DNA of 64,000 nt from assembly GCA_946406115.1 (NCBI GenBank), contig OX291561.1, positions 6,502,273 to 6,566,272 on the forward strand, read 5' to 3'. The stretch comes from Apoda limacodes (lineage: Eukaryota > Arthropoda > Insecta > Lepidoptera > Limacodidae). The position numbers were made by a program, and so were the translations under genes. Positions 33,813 through 46,360 of the stretch are shown here, one piece after another. The notes beneath the pieces are model-generated. The model searched no databases and was not told the origin of the DNA. It was given only the letters and a program-made list of their open reading frames with translations. Position 1 is the stretch's first letter; each line of letters starts with the position of its first letter.

Positions 33813-36596
33813 TGTTTGTTTTTTTATCCAAAAACGAAAAAGATACTATTCCTTAAATTATCACGACTAAATCATCTGTTCATCACTGTATACAATCAAA
33901 CATATTTGAATTGCTTTAATTAATAATTACTGAATATATTATTAACTAGAATTTGGCCGCGCAATTTGTAAGCACAAATAATATCCTACGACACAGGTAG
34001 TATATGTGGCTCGACAGACTGTCCGATATTGTGGTAACTCAACTTCGTGTAAAGTATCTTCTGTAAAATAAAATCTCTACTAATATAGTTTTTCAGTTTT
34101 CTCTTCACTGTTTTGTTACAAACATTAATAATTGACCATGTAATATGAAACAAGCAAGTGGAATTGAAATGTATTAAACTACTTAAAAAACTTTACGTTA
34201 CGTTTTGTGAAATTAACTGTGATATTTATATTCTAAAATATTAAATCAGTACATTAAAATAGGAATCCCAAAACAGCAATACTTAAAAAAATGCATATTA
34301 AAGGATTGGCATCAAACTAATGATTACAAGATAAACTTTTATTGCAATTTAAAGAAAAAATAAACAATACACCAAGAACGACGTCGTTTAAACTACACGC
34401 ACCTGCGACTAAAGTGTTAAAAAGTAAAACAAATTTAACCCTGAAGCCTTAACTTTCGTCAAAAGAACACGTTTTACAAAGAATCTCTTCGAGATGACAA
34501 TCAAATGAAACATTTGTATACATTTTGCCAACATACCAATTCTGTTTTAGCAAGTTTATTTAATAAATTATTACTTATTTTGTAAAAAAATAAAAACATG
34601 TTTGATGGCAAATATTAGCCTTAACAAAACACCTTTATAAATTGAATAAATAACAATTTTTATTTTTGAATATTTTTTACTTTTGTTTACCTTTTTACTT
34701 TCCAGTATCTTGACGAAAAAAAAACAAAATGAAATGCTTCATTTCTCAAGAATAGCAGATTTTATCACTTTTCTGTAGACAATAAAATAAGTTACTACCG
34801 TTTGAAGTCAAAATGGCGTTCTAGTGAGAAGAAATGGCGAAAGAAACTCTCCAGTAGTCGCTCTTTTAAATTTTTATTTATCAGTATAAATTATTTTGTT
34901 AACAAACAAAATTTTCCAACTTTTTAAAGTTGATTTTACGTACTCCTGCAGGGATTTTATTGCAAAAACGGATACATTGTCCTTTAAATGTTTTATCTAT
35001 TTTCTTGAGCCTTGTGTGAATCAGAGCAAGTTTGTATTTATTTCGAGTATTCCGAATATAAATATCTCTTTTCTTTTTAAAATAATTTATAACTTTTTTC
35101 TAATATACACAGCTAATTTATACCTACTGAGACGATAAAAGCAAAAGATCGCGCTGTAACGTCTTACACTTGGACGATTTTATTATTTCTTGTTATACAT
35201 TAGAGCTCACATAGACTTTCATCACTGCAAGGTTGAAGCTTGTATGTGTTACTGTTTTAGGATAGAGCAACTATATTATTAAGAGAAACAGTTATACATT
35301 TGTTGGAAACGATATTCACAGTTAAGAAACGTCGGACTTGGTCACTCGCATTTAATCAGGAATAAAAATAATTAAATAGGAATTGTTCGAAATAAACTAT
35401 ATTGAATAATACAATCAAATTCTATTAAAAAAATATGTTTTCTATGCTAGCCTACGATTTTTATGCCCAACTAAAGGCTTTCATGAGTATTAAATCTATC
35501 TTTCTTATCCATCCAATTTGCAGATTGAATGTCTCTGAGCGTCTGTATTTGTGCTTCATAAATAAAGCTATTTGCAATACTGCGATTTGAACTTCTGGCA
35601 ACCATACCTTTAGTTGTGTTTGTTTTTATTTTTAAAGACAGTTAGGTTAGGTTAGTGATTTTATCAGTTGACACCTATACTAAAAAACAAATTAAAGTAA
35701 ATACATAATTGCCTTTTCCTATAGTTTGATATACAACCAATTTCAGTTTCCGTGCAGTAATTTTCGTTTACTTTGTTTGGCTGTAACTGAGTAAATATAA
35801 ATTTGGACAGTTTACAAATAAAACGAATGTACTCTGTTATTATTTCTTATGATCTGGATCCTTATGATGATGATTTTTTTTATCAGGCAGCAACTATCCT
35901 TCTAGTAGCTTCTCTTTGTTATGAAAGAATTTTGAAAAAAAAACAATACGTTCCATATTAAAGCCGCCATTGAGAATTTAGAAAATCTGTCAAAAAAATT
36001 ATTTGGACGTCATATTCAACAGATTTCGTTTAATCGGAATTGAATATTTTAAAAAAAAATGACGTCATATTGAATCCGCCATAACGGATTTTTAAACATT
36101 GATATTAATAGAAATCTTTAGATTTGAATGTGGCCCCCTCGGAGATCAACCAAAGTTATTTTCATAGAAATCAAAGATTTTTTCCAAAAACTGGACGCCA
36201 TATTGGACCACAAATAATTTTCCAGGTCTAAAAAATGAAGATAAAATACAATATAAGCAATTACCGGACCCATTTGACTATCTTCTTATACCAAAGTGAA
36301 GACAAAACTTTTAGAAATACTCATTTATTGTTTATTATAAAGTGTGATACTTAGTTCACCATTAGCAGAAAATATTATAACTTCGAAGGCAAAAAATGAC
36401 GAAAAATCTCGATATCATAAAATTATGTGCTTCGCACAGAAGAGACAGCAAATTTCTTATTTTACAAATTTTCAAACCAAGAAAACGAATGTCAGTGACT
36501 TGTCACCAAAAGAGGCTAAGTTTTTTTTTTCCTTGTGGCATATTTTTGAAGTCTCTACTCTACAAATTACTACAGTACAAGGGTTTAATGTATTTT
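33813..36596. other. Non-coding stretch
   Basis: AT-rich, no supported gene. 35280-35345 shares AGAGAAACAGTTATACAT and TTGGAAACGATATTCACAGT with 6530-6580, marking a dispersed repeat. Confidence 0.4.
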
Positions 36597-36895
36597 TAGG
36601 GTTCCGTACCTGAAAGGTAATTAGGAACCCTATTACTAAGGCTTCGCTGTCCGTCCGTCAGTCTGTCACCAGGCTGTATCTCATGAACCGTTATAGTTAG
36701 ACAGTTGAAATTTTCACTGAAGATGTATTTCTGTTGCCGCTATAACAAGAAATACTAAAAAATAGAAAAAAATATATATTTAAGGGAGCTCCCATACAAC
36801 ATACGTGATTTTTTTGCTCGTTTTTGTAGATAATGGTACGGAACCTTTCGTGCGCGAGTCCGACTCGCACTTGGCCGATTTTTTTATACGGAATA
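36597..36895. repeat. Interspersed repeat bounded by GTACGGAACC-type inverted ends
   Basis: The left end reads AGGGTTCCGTACCTGAAAGG; the right end carries AATGGTACGGAACCTTTCGT, its approximate inverse, followed by GCGCGAGTCCGACTCGCACT and TGGCCGATTTTTTTA. This is a very common repeat in lepidopteran genomes as I know them. A decayed relative lies at 6150-6400 and a fragment near 28950. Non-coding. Confidence 0.7.
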
Positions 36896-38234
36896 TACTA
36901 TTTTATAAGATTGTATGAAGTAGGTACTATTATGATTTTAGAACTTCACTAATGACGTGCTTAGTATCAGTCTGTATCACTTTCATTATTCTCCTTCAAA
37001 TCTGCAACGAAACAAACGTCCATGAAACATTGTAAGTAAAATAAATTGTGTAAGAATATCAAACTTCGTTAAAATAGCTTATCGATTTATATGAGCTTTT
37101 ATCTCTATTTTGTAGTGCATATGAGCGGCGGCTAAAAACATCAAACGGTTTGAGAATCAATTTGCTGGGCTACCGCCATTGTCGGCGTTGGAACAAACCG
37201 TAGATTCGAAAAAGGTCATAATTCTGTTAAAAATCAAGATAGAGAAAACTGAACCTAGTTAGATGTTTAAGTGCTGATTAGAATAATTATATTAATAACA
37301 GAATATTACGCTTGCAACATAAGTGATAAAACATTGGGTACACACATATTCAAATGGAGGGTAAATTTTTACAGGGAGAATTCTAAATGCGAATTCATAT
37401 TAACCTAAGAAATAACTGTTAACATAAACCAATTAAATGTAGAGTTAACGACTGAAAGACAAAGACCATTTTAGACTAGAGAAAAAGCCATGAACGAATT
37501 AGTAGTACCGTATTATAGTATAAAATAATTGTTGTTAATGGGCACTATCACATTATTTTTGTAAATTAGTAAAAAGAAAAGACATAACTTGCGTATTGAC
37601 GTTTAAGTGCCAGTTAGTATTTATAATGTATGTAATATATGTATTTTATAATGTTTTCTCTGAATGGTAGATGATTATTGAACTTAGTACGAGTAATTCT
37701 TTAAAAATGTATTTTAACAGAAATAACCTCAAACCTTACATACTTTGTCTACTTTTTTTCCCAACATAGTTTGAGGCTATTAATTTTTTATTTCCACTAG
37801 CGAACAAAATGTGAAATGTGCCACTAACAGACGTAAACCTAGTCCCATCATGTATGGAAAGAAACCAATGTTATTTTTGTCTCACAGCAATACGGCTAAT
37901 ACTTGGCAAAAATTGCATTTAACATTACATAGAGCAATTTCTGTCATTCGTTGAGACATGAACTAAATGTTTATTTGAAACGTCTACACACGGAGCGTGA
38001 TGTTATAACAAACAGGCATACAAACTAAACCACTTTTCCATTTCTACTTCAATAATAGATTTGTAAAAATGTTCAATGTATTAACCTAAAGATGTAAAAA
38101 CAGCCGTATTCGACTGTCACCTTAAGAGACTCTTAAGGATTTTATGAATACTCATATATTTATAACTGCTAAAGTTGGTCTCATATAGAGATATGAGTTT
38201 ATTCATATTCTGTACATAACTATGTATACAAGCT
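36896..38234. other. Non-coding stretch
   Basis: AT-rich with no recognised gene or repeat. Confidence 0.4.
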
Positions 38235-38465
38235 ATCATCATCATATCAGCTCTTATTGGTCCACTGCTGGACATTAGATAGCGCAATTTCTCCCAGTCC
38301 GTATCTAGCCACCACCAGCTACCCCTTTAAGGTCGTCGGGCCACCGGGCTGGAGGGCGTCCCACGCTTCGGCCTCCAGTACGCGGTCTCCATTATAGGAC
38401 ACGTCTGCTCCATCGGCCATAGGTCCTCCGACAGACGTGGCCAGCCCACTGCTTCTTCAGCTTGC
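38235..38465 (-). pseudogene. RTE-clade LINE, 3' coding end
   Basis: Read on the minus strand, the frames give GRRSVGRPPARWPDDL, then WLDTDWEKL and finally VQQWTNKS with a stop, followed by ATGATGATGATAG. The C-terminus of RTE-type endonuclease-RT proteins has the pattern GRRxVGRPxxRWxDD...YVQQW, followed by a short ATG/ATC-rich tail. Only the last 70 or so codons are present, with frameshifts; RTE copies are usually truncated at the 5' end like this. Confidence 0.8.
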
Positions 38466-39429
38466 TAGTTCTGTATGTAGGTATATATATATATATGCTT
38501 ACGCTTTTATTGTGTTTATAAGATGTTTATATTTGTATAATTATGTATACGAATTTGTATGTAAATATGTATTACTGTATTAGTTTTTTATCATACTAGT
38601 ATTATTAAATATTTTTTGGACACTACCTGCATAAATGTGAAATTTATCAACTTTCAGAAGGTTGGTTGCAAGAAATCGCATTATGCGATAAGTCTCCCTT
38701 AGTGCATAAATATTTATAGTTTGTACCTACTTTCGTCGTATAGTTTTATTAAATGTACTGTAAGAGTTAAACAAATATTTACCAGGGGCACAATACACAC
38801 CGTCGCGGACCCTTTAAAAAATAAATCATTTTCTTCTAGAAGAACCCATACTGTGGTCCTATGACAAAACCTAAGCATTCCACAATCCAAGCGTTTGCGG
38901 AAGGTAGCACCTCTAAACTGCTCAGTGCACTTGTATATGTTTAAACATTTATATCATCAATTGCAATATATGTTCCACAAAGTAATCACATCTCACACAC
39001 GCCGCCGCCGTCCCTTTATGTTATTCGAACGCATTCAGCGAATTCAGTTACTGCATAGCTCGTTTACTGAATACGTAATGGCATCAATTCGACTGGAAAC
39101 TGTATTCAAATTACGTATGAATGTTGCGCATGTATTGTTAATTGTATGTTTGGTGTTTTTTGGGCTGGAAGTCAAAATGTTTATTTTTACACTTGGAATA
39201 ATAATACCAGTAGGATTTATTGGATTATCAATATCACTGTTATACCAAAACTCGCCAAATATTTTTAAATGAAAACCTATTAATACAAAACTTATCAATG
39301 TTAATCTAAATATATAAAATGCAATGTCCTGACTTACTCATCATCATCCAACCCAAACCGCTGAGGATAGATATTTGAAATTTTCAAAGGCAAAGATTCT
39401 GTTACATATTGAATACGTCGTTTAAGAAC
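38466..39429. other. Non-coding stretch with repeat and one unrecognised frame
   Basis: 38790-38935 is a relative of the dispersed repeat at 8640-8920 (GACCCTTTAAAAAATAAATC, AGAAGAACCCATACTGTGGT). A 125-codon frame at 38895-39272 (+) starts inside this repeat and has a hydrophobic second half. It matches no family I know, so I do not call it a gene. Confidence 0.4.
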
Positions 39430-40912
39430 GGATTTAGCGAAATTCTCTTAAGTTTCTGATATAAAATATTTCCATGGTCAATTTACTTTAAACTTAGTAA
39501 ATATGCTTTTCAACATAAATAATAAACTAAATGTTGCGGGTACTTTCAAAACTCAACCCCTTAGGGCAGAAAATGTGTTTCTTTGTATGGGATTGGGAAA
39601 TATTATCATTACGGTCAATTCTACACGAAACTTGTTAACAATGCTTTTCAACACAAAATTAAACACATATTACGGCATTTAAAAAAAATCAGAGGTAAGA
39701 AGTTTAGAATTCGATATATTACATGGTTTTAAACGAAATTATTGAACATCGTGTTTTAGGGTTTTTCAAAATTTAACCTCTAAGAGGAGAACGAGTGTGG
39801 TTTAGTTTTATGGAACTGAAAATAATAATTTTACATGAAATAAGAGCGATATAAGCCAGAAAGCTAATTTTTGTATAATACTAACAATGTGCATTTAAAT
39901 GTACTAAAAATCATTACACAATGTTACATACATTACTATATATTCGTGATATACTTCTTAGGTCATTTATGCCATAATTTAAGGTTAAAAACGTTTTTTG
40001 ACTTTTTGCCACAACTAAGAGTCAATGCACTAAGTATTCGACCAACTTTCATTACCAGCAAATGAAATACACGCTTTAAAAATTTGCACAAGTGTTGAAA
40101 CTGAAAGTGACCATCAAGTTTTATAACCTATATTTTTTCAATCCCTTAAATGCTATAGCTAAGCCACTAAATTTGCATAAACGCATTTCAGAGTTTTCTT
40201 TTAATGCAACCCGCACGGGGGTAAAGTATACATTTGTAAGTAAAATAATATTTTGGAGTGAAATTTTATTTAGAATTCATGTAAATTGTTCTACAGAAAA
40301 ATCAATTAAAAATGCATTTAATTATTCAACCCCTTAAAGTGTAAATGGAATGGCAAAGTTTGTAACTATAATAGGTGAAATTTACTTAAAACTCAGTATT
40401 AATGCTTTTCAACACACTAAATAAAATATGTATTTTGGAGATTTTCAAAATTCACAAAACAGATTCAAAATTTTTTGTATTTAAATATAATAAAAAATGC
40501 TTCTTAACGTAAATAACGACGAGTTTAGGGGTTTCAGAAAACTTTACCCCGAAGGGGAGAAAGAAGGATGGCAATTTTTCACACAGAAAATAATATTTTT
40601 ATGGTCGAATCTTACAACTGTGAACATGTTTTTTATGTTCAAATAATTTGGAATTCAGTAAGAAACTCTCTGCTAAATAAATAAAATATCTATTTTGGTG
40701 TTCTTCTACATTCAATCCTAAGAGGATAAAAGTTTTAATGATAGGTGTTTACTAATCAAATTTACTTAATACTTAAATCTTTAGCTGCAGCTGCAAAGCC
40801 CCGGGCGAAAGGTAGTGTAAATAACATTTTATAGTCAAATGTTATTGTAACTTAACATTAATGGTTTTCATCACAAACAGTGAATCACTTCGACATTTTG
40901 TTGTATTTTAAA
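39430..40912. repeat. Degenerate long-unit repeat array, left part
   Basis: Units of very roughly 150-250 bp repeat loosely the phrases 'TTTTCAAAATTCAACCCCTAAGAGG' in decayed forms (for example near 39545, 39765, 40325, 40530 and 40705) and 'AATGCTTTTCAACACAAA' (near 39515, 39640, 40405). The array continues at 51697 beyond the 10.8-kb nested insertion. No coding capacity. It resembles decayed interspersed elements seen in many Lepidoptera, whose copies end GCGGGCGAAAGCTAGT (compare 40800-40815). Confidence 0.6.
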
Positions 40913-40927
40913 ATCCAAACTTCTACG
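40913..40927. repeat. Target-site duplication of element A, left copy
   Basis: ATCCAAACTTCTACG here matches ATCCAACTTCTACG at 51683-51696 with one extra A. It lies directly outside the poly(T) that is element A's poly(A) tail on the minus strand. Confidence 0.85.
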
Positions 40928-41020
40928 TTTTTTTTTTGCAATCTTATGACCTGGTATCAAAGACCTTTAGGTCATGTCTTTATTTTGATTTTTACACCGT
41001 ATTTTTCACTGAATATCACT
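40928..41020 (-). other. Element A 3' UTR and poly(A)
   Basis: 93 bases follow the last recognisable codons. The minus strand ends with ACCTAAAGGTCTTTGATACC, which contains a short inverted pair ACCTAAAGGT, then ATAAGATTGC and ten A bases. Confidence 0.7.
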
Positions 41021-41948
41021 TTATATTGTTTTTATTGTATTTTTTATATATCTGTATAGTAGTATAAAAGTATTCATATCTTTTAATAATTGATCAAGTG
41101 GCAGCGGGCGGGATAAAGAATTACACACTTTCACATCACTAAATTCACTGGCCAACACTAATATGTCTAGCAAAAATGTCTGACAATCTAAAATAAGGTG
41201 TTCCATAGTTCATCTTTCTGTTCGCAATGTGGACATATATTATTAGCAATAAAGCCGAATCTTGCAAGGTGTGACGGTGCGGTATTATGGCCAAAACGTA
41301 ATCTGTTGATAGTGGTAATAAAATCACGACTGGCGTCTTTCAATTGTTCATACCATGGTCGAACAGGTAAGCTTTTTTGGATGAGTCCATACCATTTTTC
41401 TTTGGTTTCTTGATCTTTCTTCCACGTTTCTAACCATAGCTTATTAATATTTTTTGAATACATTGTTGGTAATCGGTCATAGGAACATTTATTACATTTT
41501 TGACATCAATACTATTTAGACCTTGATAAGTGGTTTTATCAGCCATTTCATTACCGGAGATGCCTTTGTGAGAAGGCATCCAAACAAACGTAATTTGGAT
41601 TTGGTTAAGATAATATTGATAAATTATTTCTTTAATAAAACAAAGGATATAATTGGTTTTATATCTCACTTTAAGGTTAGTTAATCCTTTGATTAAACTC
41701 AAGGAATCAGAAACTATTAAAAAGTGTTTACAATTATGAATTTCACGTATTCGCCGTAAAAGCCGTCTTAAAACTAAGGGAATCAGTTTAGTTTCAACTT
41801 CCATGGCCCTTATGGGATTTGAGCACATTGCACCAGATATCGTTTTCAAAGCCCGATTCTGTAAAATGTCTAACTTATTTAAATGAGTAATATTCATATC
41901 AGCAAGCGAGCTATAATCAAAATGACTTCTAACAATAGATTTGTACAA
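41021..41948 (-). pseudogene. Element A ORF2: RT thumb, RNase H and C-terminal zinc region
   Basis: Three overlapping minus-strand frames. 41430-41948 opens with the RT/RNase H linker (MYKSIVRSHFDYSS, NRALKTISGAMCSNPI). It then has RNase H motifs SDSLSLIKG (second Asp) and WMPSHKGISGNEMADK (His and last Asp). The first RNase H strand, with its YTDGS-type Asp, is missing, so a piece has been deleted upstream of FLIVSDS. 41188-41463 continues with a Trp-rich stretch and CPHCEQKDELWN, the C-terminal Cys/His motif of I-type elements. 41021-41206 completes the tail in a third frame. The presence of RNase H places the element in the I group. Confidence 0.9.
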
Positions 41949-42007
41949 AATTGACAGTATTTTGGGGTCTGCTCCCCATGATACCCCAGCAAGACATCTG
42001 ATGACAT

Positions 42008-42862
42008 TTAGTCCTTTAAGGGCATTTTTTGTAATGTATCTAATATGTTCTCAAAATTAAATTTTTGATCTATTATTACACCTAGGAATTTCTTTGAATT
42101 CACTCTATTTATAGATTCACCATTATACACAACATTTGAAAGTGGATTTTCCTTGCTAAAAACCATTATACTGCTTTTTGATTGGTTAATTTTCAAATTT
42201 AATAAGTGGTTGTAATATTGATATAATTGAGATAAAGCATTATTTATGTTGTTCAAAACAATGTCATCTGCAAATTGTAGAATATTAACATCTCTATTAT
42301 TTACAAATTTACAAATTTCACTAGTGTATATATTGTATAGTAAAGGTGATAATGTAGCACCTTGCATTGTACCTCTGGAAGCGGATTTTGGCCCATATAA
42401 ATTGTTATTGTGATTTACATAGAGTGTTCTATTATTTAGAAAGTTGAAAATCCATTTAAACATTTGCCCAGGTATACCTAACCTAGACATAATTTGGATA
42501 AGTATAGTAGGATCTACACTGTCAAAGGCAGCTTGAATATCTAAGAATACACAAACAGTATGTAACTTTTTGTCTTTTGCATTTTTCAGGTCTAAGATCA
42601 AAGTGCCAAAGCTATCAGCACAGCTGCGCCCTCGACGAAAGTCATTCTGAACTTGTGGAATGATTCCATTAGCTACAACATACCAATCAAGACGGATTTT
42701 AATCATATTTTCAAATATTTTACCTAGACATGATGGCAAGGAAATAGGTCGAGAAGAACTGGCCAGCTCAGGTGATTTATCTGGCTTGAGTATTGGAATG
42801 ACACACTTTTTTTTGCCAAAGTAGGTTAAGAATATTAAGAAAAGATTTTTGAGCAGATTCAT
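42008..42862 (-). pseudogene. Element A ORF2: reverse transcriptase
   Basis: An open frame of 284 codons. In order: VIPILKPDKSPELASSSRPI (residues 21-40, RT motif 2), QNDFRRGRSCADS (72-84), FLDIQAAFDS (106-115, first catalytic Asp), GTMQGATLSPLLYNIY (164-179), and FADD (197-200, catalytic pair). The thumb follows (NRVNSKKFLGVIIDQKFNFE). Both catalytic Asp motifs are intact, so this is the best-preserved part of A. Upstream, 42863-43282 is the linker between endonuclease and RT, recognisable but with stops. Confidence 0.92.
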
Positions 42863-43282
42863 CTAAATTTTGAATAAGAATATATGGGTAATCATGCAAA
42901 CCTGGGTTGTGTTTTTTCTAGATAGCAAACTCATTGTAAACTCAGACCATAAAATTTTGTAAATATTTAGAATTTCGGTCATCATTGTTCTTTTCAAAAA
43001 AGATGTTTAAATTATGTGCCTCGGTTAAATTGTTATTATCTGTTAGTTTATCTATAAATGAAGAAATAAATTCATTTTTATATGATTAATTACCAGCTCT
43101 TATACCTTTAAACATTTTTAATAAGTTCCAAATTTTACTTATAGGAGTAGTTCTATTAAAGGTGTTGCACAAGTTATCCCGTCCTAATTTTTTTTTGTTC
43201 TGAAATTGTACGTCTTTTCAAGGCTTTTGTAATTTAAATAATTTTCAATAGTATGGTTACTTCTATACAGTTTTAATGCATT

Positions 43283-43865
43283 TTATGAGGCTATGACACT
43301 TTGTTCGCAGATATTATTCCACCAAGGAGCTGGAGGTCTGCTTTTACAATTATTTGTCTTAGTCAGCTTAGGAATTGCCATTTCTTTAAGCATATCTAAA
43401 CGAGAACAGAAATCTTTATAAGTAAAAATAGGGTCATAGTAATTAAGGACCAGATCATCAAATATTGTTTTTAAAAGAGTTCTATACTTTAGCCAATCAG
43501 TTTTTTTGTAAAGAAATCTATCTGTCGGAGAACTAATGTGATATTTATCAACACTTAATGAAATTTCTGTTATTGTCGGGTGATGGTAACTTCCCATTGT
43601 ATTATTATGTACACCATTCACATAGTGACGTAAGGCTGGCACTGATAAAGTTAACATCAATGGCACAAGGATTTCGTCCAGGGTTATTTATTGTTGTAAA
43701 TCTACCATCATTTAAAATACAGAGATCTAAGTCATCAATTACATTATATAAATCCTGACCGCGGCTTTTAGTACATACTCAACCAAATGCAATGTGATGT
43801 GCATTAAAAACACCACTTATAAAGATGGGCTTTGGGAGATCTCTTATGATATTATGTAGTCTGTG
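43283..43865 (-). pseudogene. Element A ORF2: endonuclease, C-terminal half
   Basis: Starting at B's insertion point, the minus strand reads HNIIRDLPKPIFISGVFNAH. The APE-type endonuclease motif is normally GDFNAH; the catalytic Asp is replaced by Val. After a stop near 43779 come SRGQDLYNVIDDL and TTINNPGRNPCAIDV. The frame at 43283-43666 then carries DNTMGSYHHPTI-like sequence (NNTMGSYHHPTIT), the SDH-equivalent block with Tyr in place of Asp, and ends PPAPWWNNICEQS. The nuclease is therefore inactive by substitution as well as by frame loss. Confidence 0.85.
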
Positions 43866-43875
43866 AAAACGTATG
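43866..43875. repeat. Target-site duplication of element B, left copy
   Basis: AAAACGTATG, matching AAAATCGTATG at 46697-46707 with one extra T. Both sit exactly where element A's endonuclease sequence breaks off. Confidence 0.75.
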
Positions 43876-44189
43876 AATGAATGAAATGAAATAAAATGAA
43901 TGAATGAAATGAAATCTTTATTCACAATGTTGGATTTACAAAATCACTTACTGTCGTCAAAACAACAATTATTAAAAATAAAATACATTTAAAATAGAAA
44001 AAAAAGAAAAATAGATTTCTTTAGTAAGCTCGTCTAGATACAATAAAATAAATTAATTATATAAAAAAAAATACGTCAACAAAATATAATAAAAATTCTA
44101 CACGGCTACGAAATATAAGTTTCATCATACTAAACATCTTTCTAAGTTTGACAATAATAAGATCAGTCGGCCCAGGCATTCTTATCATT

Positions 44190-45680
44190 GATGTATTCCT
44201 CTATGTTATAATATCCTTTTCTACAAAGTGTTCTTTTTATACAATTTGAATCTATTTTCAGACATACCCAGCATTGCCTCAGGAATTTTATTGTAAAAAC
44301 GTATGCAGTTGCCAGGGAATGACTTGTCTACTTTGGTTAATCTATGTTTGGGTAGAGCGAGCATGATGAAAATAACTGAAGTATACTAGTTTTGCTGTAG
44401 CCTCATCTGTCAGCTGTCTAATCCGCTTGACTGCATATATGGCAGAACTCAGTTTCTTTAATTATTTAGTAATTTAGGAGCCCCGCTGAAGTTTGTTATC
44501 TATAGTAACCCCTAGGAAGAATGTGTCATTAACTATATCTATATTATTATGATTAAAAACTATGCTAGCATCTCTACAGCCTACGCTTTACATTAGGCAG
44601 TGTAAACTTCATACATTTTGTCTTATTGGTGTTTAATAAAAGGTTATTGCAAGTGAACCAATTTGTTACTTTACTTAGAACAGCTATATATATAACATTA
44701 TGTTATCAAAATTTTGGCAATGTCTTTCTGTTTTAAAGATCAGAGATGTGTCATTTGCGTATAACACTATTTCACCCTCGTTTTCGATCATTTGAGGAAG
44801 ATCATTAATATAAACTAAGAATAAAAATGGACCCAAGATTGAACCCTGAGGTATTCCAATGTTGACATACGATCCTGAAGACCTACTACCGTTAATATCC
44901 ACTGTCTGCATTCTGTTGCGTAGATAGGATTCGATCATTTCCAAACTTTTATCTCGAATACCGTAATGTTTTAATTTTAACAGAAGCGTTGAGTGCTCTT
45001 CACAATCGAAAGCTTTAGAAAGGTCACAAAATATACCTAGAGCATCCCGTGATTCTTCCCACGTGTTATCAATATGTTTAACTAAAGTTATTGTTGCATT
45101 CGTAGTCGATCTACCCTTGACAAATCCGTATTGTTTTTTGTTAAATAGATCATTTATATTAAAATGCATTTACAATTGATTAAGCATTATAACTTCAAAA
45201 TTTGTACTTAGAATTGGTAATATGGACACGGGCCTAAAATTGCTAGGTTCTTCTTTATCACCCGACTTAAAAAGGGGTATAAGCCTACTGAATTTCATTA
45301 AATCAGGAAAGGTACCTTCGTCAATACATTTATTGAAAATAAGAGCTAAGTATGGGGCAATCACTGTTATTATTGAGTCAATAACTTTTGTTGACATTCC
45401 CCATATGTCTTCCGATTTTTTTGAATTTAAGTATTTAAAAGCTTTTATGACATCGATTGGGGATTTGTATTTTTTATTTTTAAAAATTAATTTTATTAAT
45501 TATTTTAATTGGTTTTTTGCTAAATGTAAAATTCTGTTCACAACGTGGAATACAATCCTGCATAGTGCTGCAGCGGTGCTTGGAGATGAATTAAGATCCT
45601 GGGTAGTAATTATTGGTATACTGACAAAGAATTGTTCAAATTTTAGCATGATAAATTTTAAGTCGGTTAAGAAGACATAG
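44190..45680 (-). pseudogene. LINE B reverse transcriptase
   Basis: The minus-strand frame starting at 45397 (VIDSIITVIAPYLALIFN, then GDKEEPSNFRPVSILPILS) is the RT finger region. One TAA (45170-45172) separates it from the frame 44684-45169, which holds KKQYGFVKGRSTTNATITL, FCDLSKAFD (first catalytic Asp), IGIPQGSILGPFLFLVYIND, and YAND at about 44750-44761. The usual box is YADD, so the first Asp of the pair is Asn, which should abolish polymerisation. Thumb and C-terminal sequence (KVTNWFTCNNLLLNTNKTKC) continues to about 44190 in broken frames. Confidence 0.88.
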
Positions 45681-45689
45681 ACGTTCTTT

Positions 45690-46270
45690 TTTATAATAAA
45701 TATGTTTTGCTAAAAAGTTTTGATTTTTTAAAATACTACTTGTCTTAAGAATACGTTTTTTTATTTTTTTTGTGAACATTTTTGCTTGACTTTTTGGTAG
45801 AATTATTTTTACTATGCTGTAATACTACATCAGAATTCATGAGTTCATTACACAGATTCTGAACCTCGTCCCTTTTTGCTTGTTGCTTATCATTTTCCAA
45901 TTTAGATATTAGTTTGTAAGAATGTTTTAGTTCACAGAACAGAAATACGAGTAAGTGCTTGCTCGTAGGTGTCATTACATTGACTATAGGTATCGACTTT
46001 CTGTTGTGATCTATCTCTCTCATCCATGAATTTGTCATTAAGTTCGGTGAGTTCATTTTTTAGAGATTTGTATTAATAAATAATATTAATTATTTCTATT
46101 TCGCTTTCATCTCTTTCTTGCAATAAACGTTCACAAGGGACCCTAGATGCTTTAAGTTCTAGTAGCACCTCCACCTGACAATCCGAGACGACATATTCGT
46201 ATCCATTTATTGTTTTTAATCTTATAGAAGCAGCACAGTAGCTGATGAAAGCTACAAAAGTAAAAAAGAA
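45690..46270 (-). pseudogene. LINE B ORF1-like coiled-coil protein
   Basis: In two or three minus-strand frames: INGYEYVVSDCQVEVLLELK and RVPCERLLQERDESEIEI (46073-46230); then LTELNDKFMDERDRSQQKVD (46000-46060); then KLISKLENDKQQAKRDEVQN and SKNNSTKKSSKNVHKKNKK (45745-45910). The sequence is charged and heptad-like, as in ORF1 coiled coils, with a lysine-rich end. I recall similar proteins annotated beside non-LTR elements in Lepidoptera, sometimes called zinc-finger DNA-binding proteins. No start can be assigned because a tRNA-like sequence lies just upstream. Confidence 0.6.
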
Positions 46271-46281
46271 AGAAAAGTGTA

Positions 46282-46360
46282 CTTCCCAAGTCAGCGAGTC
46301 TCGAATCCACAACAATCCGAATGCAAAGGTCACAACCATTTGACCAGCGAGCTAGTTATC
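46282..46360 (-). repeat. tRNA-like sequence within LINE B 5' region
   Basis: On the minus strand, TAGCTCGCTGGTCAAATGG resembles an A box (TRGCNNAGYNGG with one base missing). About 45 bases on, TGGATTCGAGACTC resembles a B box. No cloverleaf is clear enough to call a functional tRNA. It may be a SINE head inserted in, or fused to, LINE B. Confidence 0.45.

Noticed and set aside
36344..36613. Two overlapping frames of 89 and 67 codons
   Set aside because: They overlap in different frames, run through a T-rich tract and into an interspersed repeat, and show no domain.
38895..39272. 125-codon plus-strand frame with a hydrophobic second half
   Set aside because: It begins inside a dispersed repeat, matches no family I know, and an 84-codon minus-strand frame overlaps it; probably chance.
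45222..45680. 152-codon plus-strand frame
   Set aside because: It is antisense to the LINE B reverse transcriptase, whose motifs are clear on the minus strand.
46073..46339. Possible start MVVTFAFG for the LINE B coiled-coil protein
   Set aside because: The first 30 or so codons fall in a tRNA-like sequence, so this Met is probably not the protein's start.
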